A stretch of 64,000 nucleotides of DNA from contig DATDIL010000022.1 in the NCBI GenBank assembly GCA_036521075.1, positions 1 through 64,000 of the forward strand. Reading direction: 5' to 3'. A program made the translations under genes and the position numbers. The notes under the pieces were generated by a model. It saw nothing but the letters and a program-made list of their open reading frames with translations, had not been told where the DNA came from and ran no database searches. How positions within the stretch are numbered: position 1 is the stretch's first letter; each line of letters opens with the position of its first letter. This stretch comes from DAIDKA01 sp036521075. Lineage in GTDB: Bacteria; Pseudomonadota; Gammaproteobacteria; Steroidobacterales; Steroidobacteraceae. Positions 1 to 8,080 of this stretch are shown piece after piece.

Positions 1-1200
1 GACCTTCTCATCGGTGATGTAGCGGGTCACCTTCTTGCCGTTGACTTCGCTGACCTCGCTGCGCTTTTCGATATACACGACCGCCATGGGATGACCGAGA
101 TTCGCACGGGTCACCGCCAGCATGCGGTCGCCGGCCCGCGAATCGAGCTTGATGTTCACGATGGGGCCGTCCTGGTCGGTCGCGGCCGTGGCGCTGGTGA
201 GTTCATCGCCGGTCGCGATGATCTCGCGCTTGAGCAGCAGCGGCTGGCCCTTGGTGGTGTAGTACAGCTTGGTGCCCACCGGCGCATTGCCGTGCTGCGC
301 GACATCGTACGGGTCCCCCGTCGAGGCGTTCAGGCGAAACTCCAGCGTGGCAACCTTGCTCAGGATGTCCTTGGCCTCCGCGGAGTCCTGTAAACCCGGC
401 AGCTGCACATTGATGCGATCGAGGCCCTGGCGCAGCACAATGGGTTCGGAAACACCCAGCTCATTGACGCGGTTGCGCAGGGTGACGAGGTTCTGCTGGA
501 TGGCATAGTCCTGGCGGTCGCGGATCTGGGAGGTCGTCAGGGTTCCCTGCAGTGCCGGACCGCTGGGCAGCGTCAGCGTCGTGAACGGCAGGTCTGGCAG
601 CGCCTTCTTCGCGACCGCCTCCACGGCATCCAGTTTCGAGCCAGCCGGCAGTGTCACGCGCAGGCTGTCCGCGGCGCCGCCGGTCGCGGAGACGATGGCT
701 ACCTCGCTGAACGGCAGATTGGCCTGTGCGAGCGCGCGGCGCAGATCCTGGGCGTAGCTGTCCAGCAACTGCGCAATCGCGCTTTGCGTATCGACCTGGT
801 ACAGCAGGTACAGACCACCTTGCAGATCCAGGCCCAGCTTCATCGGCCGCAGACCCACTTCGCGCAATGCGGCGGGCTCGCGCGAAGCGATCGCCAACGC
901 CGTGATGTACTGGTCGGCGAACTTCTTGTTGACGGCGTCGCGCGCCTTGAGCTGATCCGCGTTTTCGGCGAAGCGCACCATGACCCGATCGGCATCCAGA
1001 TAGGCGCTGGTGTAGGCCAGATGCGAATCGTTGAGAAACTGCTCGATCCCCGGTAGTGCGGCAGCCTGCATGGGATCGCGGTCCTTGCGCTCGATCTGCA
1101 GCGCCAGGTCCTGACCAAAGATATTGGGCAGCGCCAGTACCAGCCCAAGCACCAGCACCACGAGAATGAGAAAGTATTTCCAGCGCGGATACTCAAGCAT
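1..1200 (-). CDS. secD: Protein translocase subunit SecD (C-terminal part outside window)
   Basis: SecD is the membrane partner of SecF that uses the proton-motive force to complete export through SecYEG. The frame starts with ATG at 1200 and stays open to the window edge, so about 400 N-terminal residues are visible. An N-terminal membrane segment (about residues 8-25) is followed by the large periplasmic P1 region. The family signature around the words LRNRVNELGVSEP is clear. The start lies three bases after the yajC stop, which fits the usual yajC-secD(-secF) operon. The last transmembrane bundle and secF should lie to the left of the window. Confidence 0.95.
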   Translation of the reverse strand, partial: MLEYPRWKYFLILVVLVLGLVLALPNIFGQDLALQIERKDRDPMQAAALPGIEQFLNDSHLAYTSAYLDADRVMVRFAENADQLKARDAVNKKFADQYITALAIASREPAALREVGLRPMKLGLDLQGGLYLLYQVDTQSAIAQLLDSYAQDLRRALAQANLPFSEVAIVSATGGAADSLRVTLPAGSKLDAVEAVAKKALPDLPFTTLTLPSGPALQGTLTTSQIRDRQDYAIQQNLVTLRNRVNELGVSEPIVLRQGLDRINVQLPGLQDSAEAKDILSKVATLEFRLNASTGDPYDVAQHGNAPVGTKLYYTTKGQPLLLKREIIATGDELTSATAATDQDGPIVNIKLDSRAGDRMLAVTRANLGHPMAVVYIEKRSEVSEVNGKKVTRYITDEKV

Positions 1201-1203
1201 TTT

Positions 1204-1533
1204 TCATGCGCTCTTCAGAGTGCCTTTCGGCATCAGCGATGTCACCTGATTCTTCTGCACCTTCACGCGCACGCTGTCGGCGACCTCGATGGTCACGAAG
1301 GCATCCCCGACCTCGACGATGCGCCCGAGAATGCCGCCGGAGGTCACGACTTCATCACCCGAGGACAGTTTGCCGAGCATCGCCTGGTGGTCCTTGGCCT
1401 TCTTCTGCTGCGGTCGGATCATCATGAAGTACAGGATCGCCACGAACGCTATCGGGATGAGCAGTCCGCCATACTGGCTGGTGGAAGAAACGCCGCCGGC
1501 CTGCGCCATCGCCGCTGGAATCAATGAATTCAT
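1204..1533 (-). CDS. yajC: Preprotein translocase subunit YajC
   Basis: Small single-pass inner-membrane protein (109 aa) that associates with SecDF. After a short Ala-rich N-terminus there is one transmembrane helix ending in the family motif FMMIRPQQKK, then the cytosolic beta-rich domain with GDEVVTSGGILGRIVEV. The ATG at 1533 was preferred to a longer in-frame extension because it gives normal family length and begins just before the hydrophobic segment. It sits 28 bases downstream of tgt and 3 bases upstream of secD, so it is almost certainly cotranscribed with both. Confidence 0.95.
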   Translation of the reverse strand: MNSLIPAAMAQAGGVSSTSQYGGLLIPIAFVAILYFMMIRPQQKKAKDHQAMLGKLSSGDEVVTSGGILGRIVEVGDAFVTIEVADSVRVKVQKNQVTSLMPKGTLKSA

Positions 1534-1561
1534 GGATGCACCCGAGGTGAGGGGGGCGGCA

Positions 1562-2689
1562 TTATGCCACAGGGTCCGCCCGGTCCCGCCGGGGAGCGGG
1601 AAAAGCGGCGGCAAAGGCCTCGAAACGGCCCTCCTCCAGGGCCAAGCGGATCGAGCGCATGAGCTGCTGGTAGAAGTGCAGGTTATGCAGGGTATTCAGC
1701 CGGCTGCCCAGGATCTCATTGCAGCGATCCAGGTGCCGCAGGTAGGAGCGGGAGTAATGGGCGCAGGTGTAGCAGGCGCACTGCGGGTCGATCGGTGACA
1801 GATCCGTCGCGTGGCTGCTGTTGCGGATGTTGATGACCCCCGTGCTGGTGAACAGGTGGCCATTGCGCGCGTGACGGGTTGGAATCACGCAATCAAACAT
1901 GTCGATGCCGCGCGCGACGCTCGCCACGATGTCCTCGGGAAATCCCACCCCCATGAGATAACGCGGACGGTCCGCCGGCATATGCGGCACGAGCTCTTCC
2001 AGGACCCGCAGGCGCTCGGCCTCCGGCTCGCCGACGGCAAGCCCCCCGACCGCGAAGCCCGGCCAATTGCGCTGCATCAAGGATTCCAGCGAGGCCAGGC
2101 GCAAAGGGACATGCATGCCGCCCTGCACGATGCCAAACAGGCCGCCGGGGGACTCATCACGGTAGTAGTGGTCATGGCCGCGCACCGCCCAACGCATGGA
2201 GCGCTCCATCGACTCGCGCGCCTGCGCTTCGGTGGCCGGATAGGGGGTGCAGTCGTCAAAGGCCATGGCAATGTCGGCACGCAGGGTGCGTTGCATGTCC
2301 ATGGAGCGCTCCGGGGTGAGCTCCACTTCACTGCCATCCAGCGGCGACTGGAAGCGGACGCCGCCTTCTGAAATCCTCCGCAACTGCGCCAGGCTGAAGA
2401 CCTGGAACCCCCCCGAATCGGTGAGAATCGGGCGCTGCCAGTGCATGAAGCCATGCAGGCCGCCATGCGCCTCGATGATCGCGGGTCCCGGCCGCAGCAT
2501 GAGATGGAAGGTATTGCCGAGAATGATCTGCGCGCCCACCGTGAGCAGATCCTCAGGCGTCATGGATTTGACAGCGCCGTAGGTCCCCACCGGCATGAAA
2601 GCCGGTGTCTCGACCACGCCATGGGCCAGGGTCAGGCGGCCGCGCCGCGCCGCGCCGCATGCGTTGAGTAGCTCAAAGGTCGGTTGCAT
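1562..2689 (-). CDS. tgt: tRNA-guanine transglycosylase (queuine tRNA-ribosyltransferase)
   Basis: Exchanges guanine-34 for the queuosine precursor preQ1 in tRNAs with GUN anticodons. The 375-residue length equals that of the E. coli enzyme. Visible motifs are DSGGFQVFSL near residue 89, the nucleophile region DCVIPTRHARNG near 260, and the zinc site CACYTC with a later His. It starts with ATG six bases after the queA stop. The next enzyme in queuosine synthesis, QueA, is encoded immediately upstream, and yajC-secD follow. This is the conserved gammaproteobacterial arrangement. Confidence 0.98.
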   Translation of the reverse strand: MQPTFELLNACGAARRGRLTLAHGVVETPAFMPVGTYGAVKSMTPEDLLTVGAQIILGNTFHLMLRPGPAIIEAHGGLHGFMHWQRPILTDSGGFQVFSLAQLRRISEGGVRFQSPLDGSEVELTPERSMDMQRTLRADIAMAFDDCTPYPATEAQARESMERSMRWAVRGHDHYYRDESPGGLFGIVQGGMHVPLRLASLESLMQRNWPGFAVGGLAVGEPEAERLRVLEELVPHMPADRPRYLMGVGFPEDIVASVARGIDMFDCVIPTRHARNGHLFTSTGVINIRNSSHATDLSPIDPQCACYTCAHYSRSYLRHLDRCNEILGSRLNTLHNLHFYQQLMRSIRLALEEGRFEAFAAAFPAPRRDRADPVA

Positions 2690-2695
2690 GGCCGC

Positions 2696-3706
2696 TCAGG
2701 CGCCGACGCCGGGGCTTATGAACATGGCATCCCCATAGCTGAAGAACCGATACCGCGACCGCACGGCATGCTCGTACGCAGCCAGTACGCGCTCGCGACC
2801 GCCCAGCGCACACACCAGCATGAGCAGCGTGGATTCAGGCAGGTGAAAGTTGCTCAGCACAGCATCGATGACCTGGAAGCGAAAGCCCGGTCGGATGAAC
2901 AGCCGCGTGTCCCCTGACCAGGGCACGGCACCGGCGGCCTCGAGTGCGCGCACGACGGTCGTGCCCACCGCGATCACGCGCCCGCCACGCCGCCGCGTGT
3001 CCGCAATGGCCGCGCACGCCTGCGGCGGCACGACCACGCGCTCCTCGTGCAGCACATGGCGTTCCAGATCCGGATTGCGCACCGGCTGAAACGTCCCCGC
3101 GCCCACGTGCAGCGTGATGAAGGTGTGCTGCACACCGCGCGCCTCCAGGGCCACCAGCAGTCCGGGATCGAAATGCAGGCTGGCCGTGGGGGCGGCGACC
3201 GCGCCCGGGTCGCGCGCGAAAATACTCTGGTAGCGTTCCCGGTCCTCGACACCGGCGGCGCGCTGGATATACGGCGGCAGCGGGACGGCGCCATGGGTCT
3301 CGAAAAACGCCAGGGCGGTATCCGGCGTGCGCACCTGCCACAGGTCCTGTTGCTGCCCAACGATTTGTACGGCTCCCCCGGCCGTGGCGATTTCCAGGCC
3401 CGGTCGAATCGGCTTTCCGGCCCGCAGCTGCACCAGCGCTGTGCCATCGGCCAGGATGCGCTCGAGGAAAATCTCGACCCGCCCGCCGGTGGGTTTGGTG
3501 CCCATGACCCGCGCGGCAATGACACGAGTGTCATTGAAGACCAGCAGATCACCGGGATTGAGCAGGTCCGGAAAGTCCCGCATGGAGCGGTCCTGCAGGC
3601 CCGACCTGCCGTCCAGAACCAGCAGTCGGCTCGCGGAGCGCTCGGGAAGGGGCGCCTGCGCAATCAGCTCGGCAGGCAGGTCATAAGCAAAGTCAGATAA
3701 AAGCAC
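2696..3706 (-). CDS. queA: S-adenosylmethionine:tRNA ribosyltransferase-isomerase
   Basis: Transfers and isomerises the ribosyl group of SAM onto preQ1-tRNA to give epoxyqueuosine. The protein (336 aa) opens with the family start FAYDLPAELIAQAPLPERSASRL. It carries FNDTRVIAARV, TASLHFDPGLL and LHVGAGTFQPV, and ends near SRYRFFSYGDAMFI. The start codon is GTG at 3706. No strong Shine-Dalgarno is visible, and an ATG seven bases upstream is in another frame. It is the first gene of the queA-tgt-yajC-secD run. Confidence 0.97.
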   Translation of the reverse strand: MLLSDFAYDLPAELIAQAPLPERSASRLLVLDGRSGLQDRSMRDFPDLLNPGDLLVFNDTRVIAARVMGTKPTGGRVEIFLERILADGTALVQLRAGKPIRPGLEIATAGGAVQIVGQQQDLWQVRTPDTALAFFETHGAVPLPPYIQRAAGVEDRERYQSIFARDPGAVAAPTASLHFDPGLLVALEARGVQHTFITLHVGAGTFQPVRNPDLERHVLHEERVVVPPQACAAIADTRRRGGRVIAVGTTVVRALEAAGAVPWSGDTRLFIRPGFRFQVIDAVLSNFHLPESTLLMLVCALGGRERVLAAYEHAVRSRYRFFSYGDAMFISPGVGA

Positions 3707-3757
3707 GGCCGCATGGTATCAACTCATGCGGCCAGGCAGGCGCTCGCGCGCGGAAAC

Positions 3758-4774
3758 TTAGCGCGCGGGCACTGCCGCCAGCTGCGGAGCCGAATCATCC
3801 ACGCCCAGCGGCACCAGTCGTCCCTGCGGCAGCGGTGGCGGCGGTATCGCCTGCGGACCGGGACCGCGTCCCGGACGGCCTCGTTCGGGCAGCGTGCCTT
3901 CCAGTTCCATCGATTTCTTCTGGCGCATGATCTTGATCCGGATTTTCTCACCCGGCTGGTAGGAGCGCAGGATGCGTGTCGCATGCGAACTGTTTTCCGG
4001 CTCGCGGCCGTCAATGCTCAGGATGACATCTCCGTCCTGAAGCCTCAGGAACTCACCGTCACGCGGCACCCGGACCACCAGCACGCCTTTGGTGGTGCCA
4101 AAGTACTGACCCAGCGCGGGCGACAGATCCGCCAGTTCCATCCCCTCGAAAATCGCGCCAACGCCCCCACCCGGACCCGGCGGCGGTTCGGCGCCGTGCA
4201 ATACCAAGTCTGGCCCACGCGCAATCCACACAGGGCCCGGGCCGCTGAAGGAAGGAAAGAAATCCGCCATGCCGGCCCGGGCGGCGACCGTGAACTCCTT
4301 GGGCTTGCCAGCGCGCATCACCTTCACAGTGACCTTGTCGTCCGGTTTCACGGCCGCCATCCGGTCCACGACCATGCGCGGCGCGTCCGGGCCCACTGTC
4401 GCTTCGCCATTCAAGGCAACGATGACATCGCCCGGGGTCAGTCCCGCCTCGGCGGCCGGGCCGCCGGGACTGACGCCCATGACGGTCGCGCCCTGTTCCC
4501 TGGTCGACGCCTGGGTCTGTAATTGCAATCCGAGCACCGCGCGCGTGCGAAAAGTCCTCACCCGCGCCATCGCCGTCTCACCCAACTGCGCGGACAGCTG
4601 CGCCACATCCCGCGCGGCCGCTTCGAGCTTCTGACGCGCCGCGGCCAGCTGCGCTTCAAGGTCAGCACCGGGCGTACTCACGGTCGCGCCCGTGGCCGGC
4701 GCGGGCGTGTCAGCCGCCAGTGCGTTGGCGCCGGCCAACAACCCGGTCAGCACGAGACAGGAAAGCTTGGACAT
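3758..4774 (-). CDS. Exported protein with two PDZ domains
   Basis: A 338-residue protein with an N-terminal signal peptide (cleavage plausible after residues 18-21), a short coiled coil at about 37-68, a first PDZ domain at about 80-165 (GGPAAEAGLTPGDVIVALNG) and a second at about 215-300 (LRLQDGDVILSIDGR). The tail is Pro-rich. No trypsin-like or site-2 protease domain is present, so it is a PDZ adaptor rather than a DegS-like protease. The ATG at 4774 is preceded by GAGGTGA. It follows the sigma/membrane-partner pair by ten bases, so a role in the same signalling unit is inferred. Precise function is unknown. Confidence 0.8.
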   Translation of the reverse strand: MSKLSCLVLTGLLAGANALAADTPAPATGATVSTPGADLEAQLAAARQKLEAAARDVAQLSAQLGETAMARVRTFRTRAVLGLQLQTQASTREQGATVMGVSPGGPAAEAGLTPGDVIVALNGEATVGPDAPRMVVDRMAAVKPDDKVTVKVMRAGKPKEFTVAARAGMADFFPSFSGPGPVWIARGPDLVLHGAEPPPGPGGGVGAIFEGMELADLSPALGQYFGTTKGVLVVRVPRDGEFLRLQDGDVILSIDGREPENSSHATRILRSYQPGEKIRIKIMRQKKSMELEGTLPERGRPGRGPGPQAIPPPPLPQGRLVPLGVDDSAPQLAAVPAR

Positions 4775-4784
4775 TGCGTTCACC

Positions 4785-5336
4785 TCAGGGTAGTCCGGCC
4801 ACCAGGTTCTGCGCATAACGCACCTGGGCCAGTGATTCGACCAGCTGCGCGCGATCACGCTGCAGCATGGCCAGCTGCTGCGCATGCGGCTGCGCGATCC
4901 GCACTGCATTGAGCTGGTCATCCATGGTCGCGATCTGATCTTCCAGTTCCGTCACCGCCATCTGCGCAGGCACGCGCACCAGCCCTCGCTGCGGGTGGGC
5001 CTCCAGCCAGCGTTCGGCATTCACGGTGGGCAGCAGCACCGGCCGCGCGCCGGCCGGCGCGGGTGCGGGGCCAAATCCAGGCGGTAGGCTGTGCGGCAGC
5101 GGCGCATCGGCCACCGTGGACATCGCACCGATCACCGGTGCCAGACCGTGCTTGACGACCCAGCCCGCGATCACCACGGCCACCGCCGCCGCCAGCAACC
5201 GCACGGGCCGCTGGGCTTGCCGAAGCCGGCGGCGGGCGTGGCGATATGAAAACTCCGAGTAGCCATAGGGCGCATCGCCGGGTGGCAAATCGCGCAGTTG
5301 CTCGAGCAGGGTCTTGGGATCTAGGTCGGCGCGCAT
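4785..5336 (-). CDS. Single-pass membrane protein, probable anti-sigma factor
   Basis: 183 residues. A charged cytosolic N-terminal part of about 45 residues is followed by one transmembrane helix (about 46-65), a Pro/Ala-rich linker and a C-terminal helical, Gln-rich stretch likely to form a coiled coil. I see no zinc-binding HxxxC motif, so it is not a classical ZAS-type anti-sigma factor. The assignment rests on position: its ATG at 5336 lies inside the last codons of the ECF sigma gene (16-base overlap), which is typical for sigma/anti-sigma pairs. The PDZ protein gene follows. Confidence 0.65.
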   Translation of the reverse strand: MRADLDPKTLLEQLRDLPPGDAPYGYSEFSYRHARRRLRQAQRPVRLLAAAVAVVIAGWVVKHGLAPVIGAMSTVADAPLPHSLPPGFGPAPAPAGARPVLLPTVNAERWLEAHPQRGLVRVPAQMAVTELEDQIATMDDQLNAVRIAQPHAQQLAMLQRDRAQLVESLAQVRYAQNLVAGLP

Positions 5337-5902
5337 GTCTGGGGTGTCTCCAGTTCGAACCAGGCCCGCAATCTGTGATGCGCGCGGGCCAGTTGGGATT
5401 TTGAAAAGCTGACGGTGCGGCCAAAACTGCGGGCGATTTCCTCGTGCGACCAACCCTCCACTTCGTACAGCCACACCACCGCGCGTGCCGTGGGGCTCAA
5501 GGTCGCCAGCGCCCGCTCGACGTCGAAGCTTTCGGCATCCGGGCCTGGCAGCAACAGGTTCGCCGACCCCAGCACAACTTCCGCATCGGCGTGGGAGCCA
5601 AAGCTCAGCCTGGCCCGATGCCAGGGCGAGCGCAGGAACATCAGGCTGCGGGAGATGGCAATTTTTCCGGCCCATGCGCCCAAGGGCGCCTCCTGGCGGT
5701 AGCGGTCAAGCTGTTCGAACACCACGATCATGGTGTCCTGGAACAGATCCTCGGCCACGGCGCGCACCCCCACTATCCGCCGGATCAGCGCGAACACCCC
5801 GGGTGCGAGCAGCACGTAAATCTTCTCCTGTGCGCCCCGGTCGCCCGCGCGCGCGCCAGCGAGCAAGCCCTCCGCCACTCGGATTTCGCTAAGTCTTGCC
5901 AT
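5321..5902 (-). CDS. RNA polymerase sigma factor, ECF (sigma-70) family
   Basis: 193 residues with sigma region 2 (about 25-95; DLFQDTMIVVFEQLDRY and the melting/-10 recognition helix) and region 4 (about 130-185; LSPTARAVVWLYEVEGWSHEEIARSFG, then a recognition helix with SKSQLARAHHRLR). This is the expected layout of an extracytoplasmic-function sigma factor that redirects RNA polymerase to a stress regulon. ATG at 5902. It heads a three-gene unit with a membrane partner and a PDZ protein, and is divergent from the tRNA-Leu gene. The signal and target promoter are not deducible from the window. Confidence 0.9.
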   Translation of the reverse strand: MARLSEIRVAEGLLAGARAGDRGAQEKIYVLLAPGVFALIRRIVGVRAVAEDLFQDTMIVVFEQLDRYRQEAPLGAWAGKIAISRSLMFLRSPWHRARLSFGSHADAEVVLGSANLLLPGPDAESFDVERALATLSPTARAVVWLYEVEGWSHEEIARSFGRTVSFSKSQLARAHHRLRAWFELETPQTCAPT

Positions 5903-5936
5903 CTATGGATTAAGGATGCGCCAACCCGCCAAAAGG

Positions 5937-5964
5937 TTGCACCCGCCACCGGAATCGCTAGGAT
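5937..5964 (+). promoter_or_regulatory. Probable sigma-70 promoter of tRNA-Leu
   Basis: A -35-like TTGCAC (5937-5942) and a -10-like TAGGAT (5959-5964) are separated by 16 bases. They place transcription initiation about 15 bases before the tRNA 5' end. Prediction by eye only. Confidence 0.45.
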
Positions 5965-5986
5965 GTCGGCCGGCAGCCCCCTCGCG

Positions 5987-6073
5987 GCCCGAGTGGCGGA
6001 ATTGGTAGACGCAGCGGACTCAAAATCCGCCGCCCTTAAAAGCGTGTCGGTTCGACTCCGACCTCGGGCACCA
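5987..6073 (+). tRNA. tRNA-Leu (anticodon CAA)
   Basis: An 87-base class II tRNA including an encoded CCA. The acceptor strand at 5987-5993 pairs with 6063-6069. The anticodon loop is CTCAAAA, giving anticodon CAA, which reads UUG. A long variable arm and a TTCGACT T-loop are present. The CCA ends only three bases before the stop of the convergent gene at 6077. Confidence 0.97.
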
Positions 6074-6076
6074 GCA

Positions 6077-8080
6077 TCAACGATCCGAGCGGAAACCGAT
6101 CTTGGCGTGGGTGCCATCGCAGAAGGGCTTGGTTGAACTGCCCCCGCAACGGCACAGGTTCGCGGTGACCGTTCGGGCGACGACCCGACCGGTGCCACTG
6201 ATGATCTGAAGATTACCTCGAATCGCGAGCGGACCATTGGGCTGCGGGTCGATGCTCAACGGTCCATCGACCTCGGGTATCGGGTCCGCTTGGGTCGTCG
6301 GCGGCTCACCGGTGGCGCTGAATTCCACGGCATGGTGAGAGCCATCGCAGAATGGCTTGCTCTTGGAGGCGCCGCAGCGGCACAGCGTCGCGCGGTAGCC
6401 ATACTCCTCACCGTCAATGACCAGCGGGGCGCGGAACGCGTAAGGTCCGCCTTCGCGCACCGTCGCCAGATTCACGGGCGGTGAGTGCTCCTGGGTCCCG
6501 CCATCGAGCCGCTGGTAGCGGATGGCACCGGAGGGGCACAGGTGCGCAATTTCCACGATCTCTTCCACCGGCATCGCTTCGGGGTGAATCCACGGCCCCT
6601 TCACGTTGGCGAGAAAGACCTTCGGCGCACCGGTCACGCAAAAGCGCGCGTGGATGCAACGCCGGCCCTCGAACTGCACCTCGATATTGTCGGTGCGGAC
6701 GGTCTCGACACCATTTACGACGCTGCTCTGGGAGGCGCCCGCCGCCGCGGCGCGCGAGGCTGCGGAATCATCGAGCGCGGTGCTCGCCTTGGGAGCCGCG
6801 GGGGCGGTGGGTGCGCCGGCAAGCTTGTGGCTCATGTCGAATCCGCGCACCGCACGCGCGTACAGGTAGGCGAACTGATCGCGAGCCGCGCGCACGCGCG
6901 GATCATCGGCATGGGGCAGTTCGTTGGCGGCCCGTGTGAAACATTCGAGGCGCTCCAGGAATACGCGCCGCGCGGCGCGTCCGGGTGGCAATGCCGAGGC
7001 ATCACGCAACGCGACGAAGGATACTCCCGCATTGCATCCCGGATTGGATGGTCCGGCCGGCAGACGCGCGGCGCGTTCGGCCAGGGGCGTCACGGCACGC
7101 ATCAGGCCCACCGCCAGATCCACCGCCAGCGACTTTTCGGCCTGCGGACCGCGAATGACATAGGAGTAGGCAAGCAGCCGCACCATCAGGCCGTAGGCCG
7201 CATTGGCGAGATCGACAATCCCGATCGCCTCCGCATCCTCGATCCAGACGCGCCCTTCCGGCCGCGGCGGTTCGCGCAACACCGGATTGGTGGCGGCGGG
7301 GAATGCCGGAACGAACTGCGGATTCGCGCGCAGCAGCTGCTGGTACTCATCACGAATGGCCGTGAAGCGCTGGTAATGCGAGTCGGTGGAATCACTGGGC
7401 GCACCTTCCCCCTGCACGACGATGGCATCGAACGCGGCGAGCGCGGTCTTCAAACAGATGACGCGCTTGGCGGCCGGCAGCGCGACCTCGTGGGGAGACA
7501 GCTGCAAGGCGGGATCCCCGTCAAAGGCATTGTCCTCGGTCTCGCGCGCGACCAGTGCGCACAGGCCGGCGGAGAGCGAAGCATAGAAGTCCCCGACCGT
7601 CGCATAGTCGATGCCCATGGGCGTAATGCGGGCCTTGAGATTGCCGCGTCCATACGTGCGCGCATAGGCAAAGCCCTCCCCGTCCGCTTCCGCAGAGCCC
7701 TTGGGCCGCTCGAGGAAAACGAAATGCTGCAGCGTCGCCGCATTGAACGGCGCGAGGCGCACGGTCACGCTCGCGGGCAGATTGCCGATGTCCAGCGGGA
7801 AGTTGCCGCGACCGAAGCGTGGCGCACCGCCGAGCGCCGCGGTGATGTTCCAAACGGCCGTCAGGTGCCCCATCTCCTCGACGGATACCTTGATCAGTTC
7901 GCTGCGCCAGCGGCGCACCGCCGCGACTTCCTCGGCACGCAGTCCTTCGGCCTCGCTGTCCTTGAGACTGAAGGCTGCATACAGATAGGTGCACATCAGG
8001 TTGTGTTCAAGTTCCGCCGCCTCGTACAGCGCATGCAGGATTTCTTCGCGACTTTGAAATTGTCTGACGACCGCATTCAC
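6077..8080 (-). CDS. Ferritin-like / divergent 4Fe-4S / double CDGSH iron-sulfur fusion protein
   Basis: 667 residues. The N-terminal 230 or so resemble the ferritin-like domain of the VioB/RebD-type iminophenyl-pyruvate dimer synthase family (EAAELEHNLMCTYLYAAFS, VEEMGHLTAVWNI). A middle region of unclear fold follows. A divergent mono-cluster ferredoxin-type domain lies at about 458-525 with Cys475, Cys481 and Cys515. Two CDGSH-type 2Fe-2S motifs sit at about 566-583 and 642-659 (CxCG..KPFCDG(S/T)H). The start is GTG at 8080, overlapping the hydrolase stop by four bases. The substrate is unknown; an iron- or redox-dependent oxidase is the best guess. Confidence 0.8.
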   Translation of the reverse strand: MNAVVRQFQSREEILHALYEAAELEHNLMCTYLYAAFSLKDSEAEGLRAEEVAAVRRWRSELIKVSVEEMGHLTAVWNITAALGGAPRFGRGNFPLDIGNLPASVTVRLAPFNAATLQHFVFLERPKGSAEADGEGFAYARTYGRGNLKARITPMGIDYATVGDFYASLSAGLCALVARETEDNAFDGDPALQLSPHEVALPAAKRVICLKTALAAFDAIVVQGEGAPSDSTDSHYQRFTAIRDEYQQLLRANPQFVPAFPAATNPVLREPPRPEGRVWIEDAEAIGIVDLANAAYGLMVRLLAYSYVIRGPQAEKSLAVDLAVGLMRAVTPLAERAARLPAGPSNPGCNAGVSFVALRDASALPPGRAARRVFLERLECFTRAANELPHADDPRVRAARDQFAYLYARAVRGFDMSHKLAGAPTAPAAPKASTALDDSAASRAAAAGASQSSVVNGVETVRTDNIEVQFEGRRCIHARFCVTGAPKVFLANVKGPWIHPEAMPVEEIVEIAHLCPSGAIRYQRLDGGTQEHSPPVNLATVREGGPYAFRAPLVIDGEEYGYRATLCRCGASKSKPFCDGSHHAVEFSATGEPPTTQADPIPEVDGPLSIDPQPNGPLAIRGNLQIISGTGRVVARTVTANLCRCGGSSTKPFCDGTHAKIGFRSDR

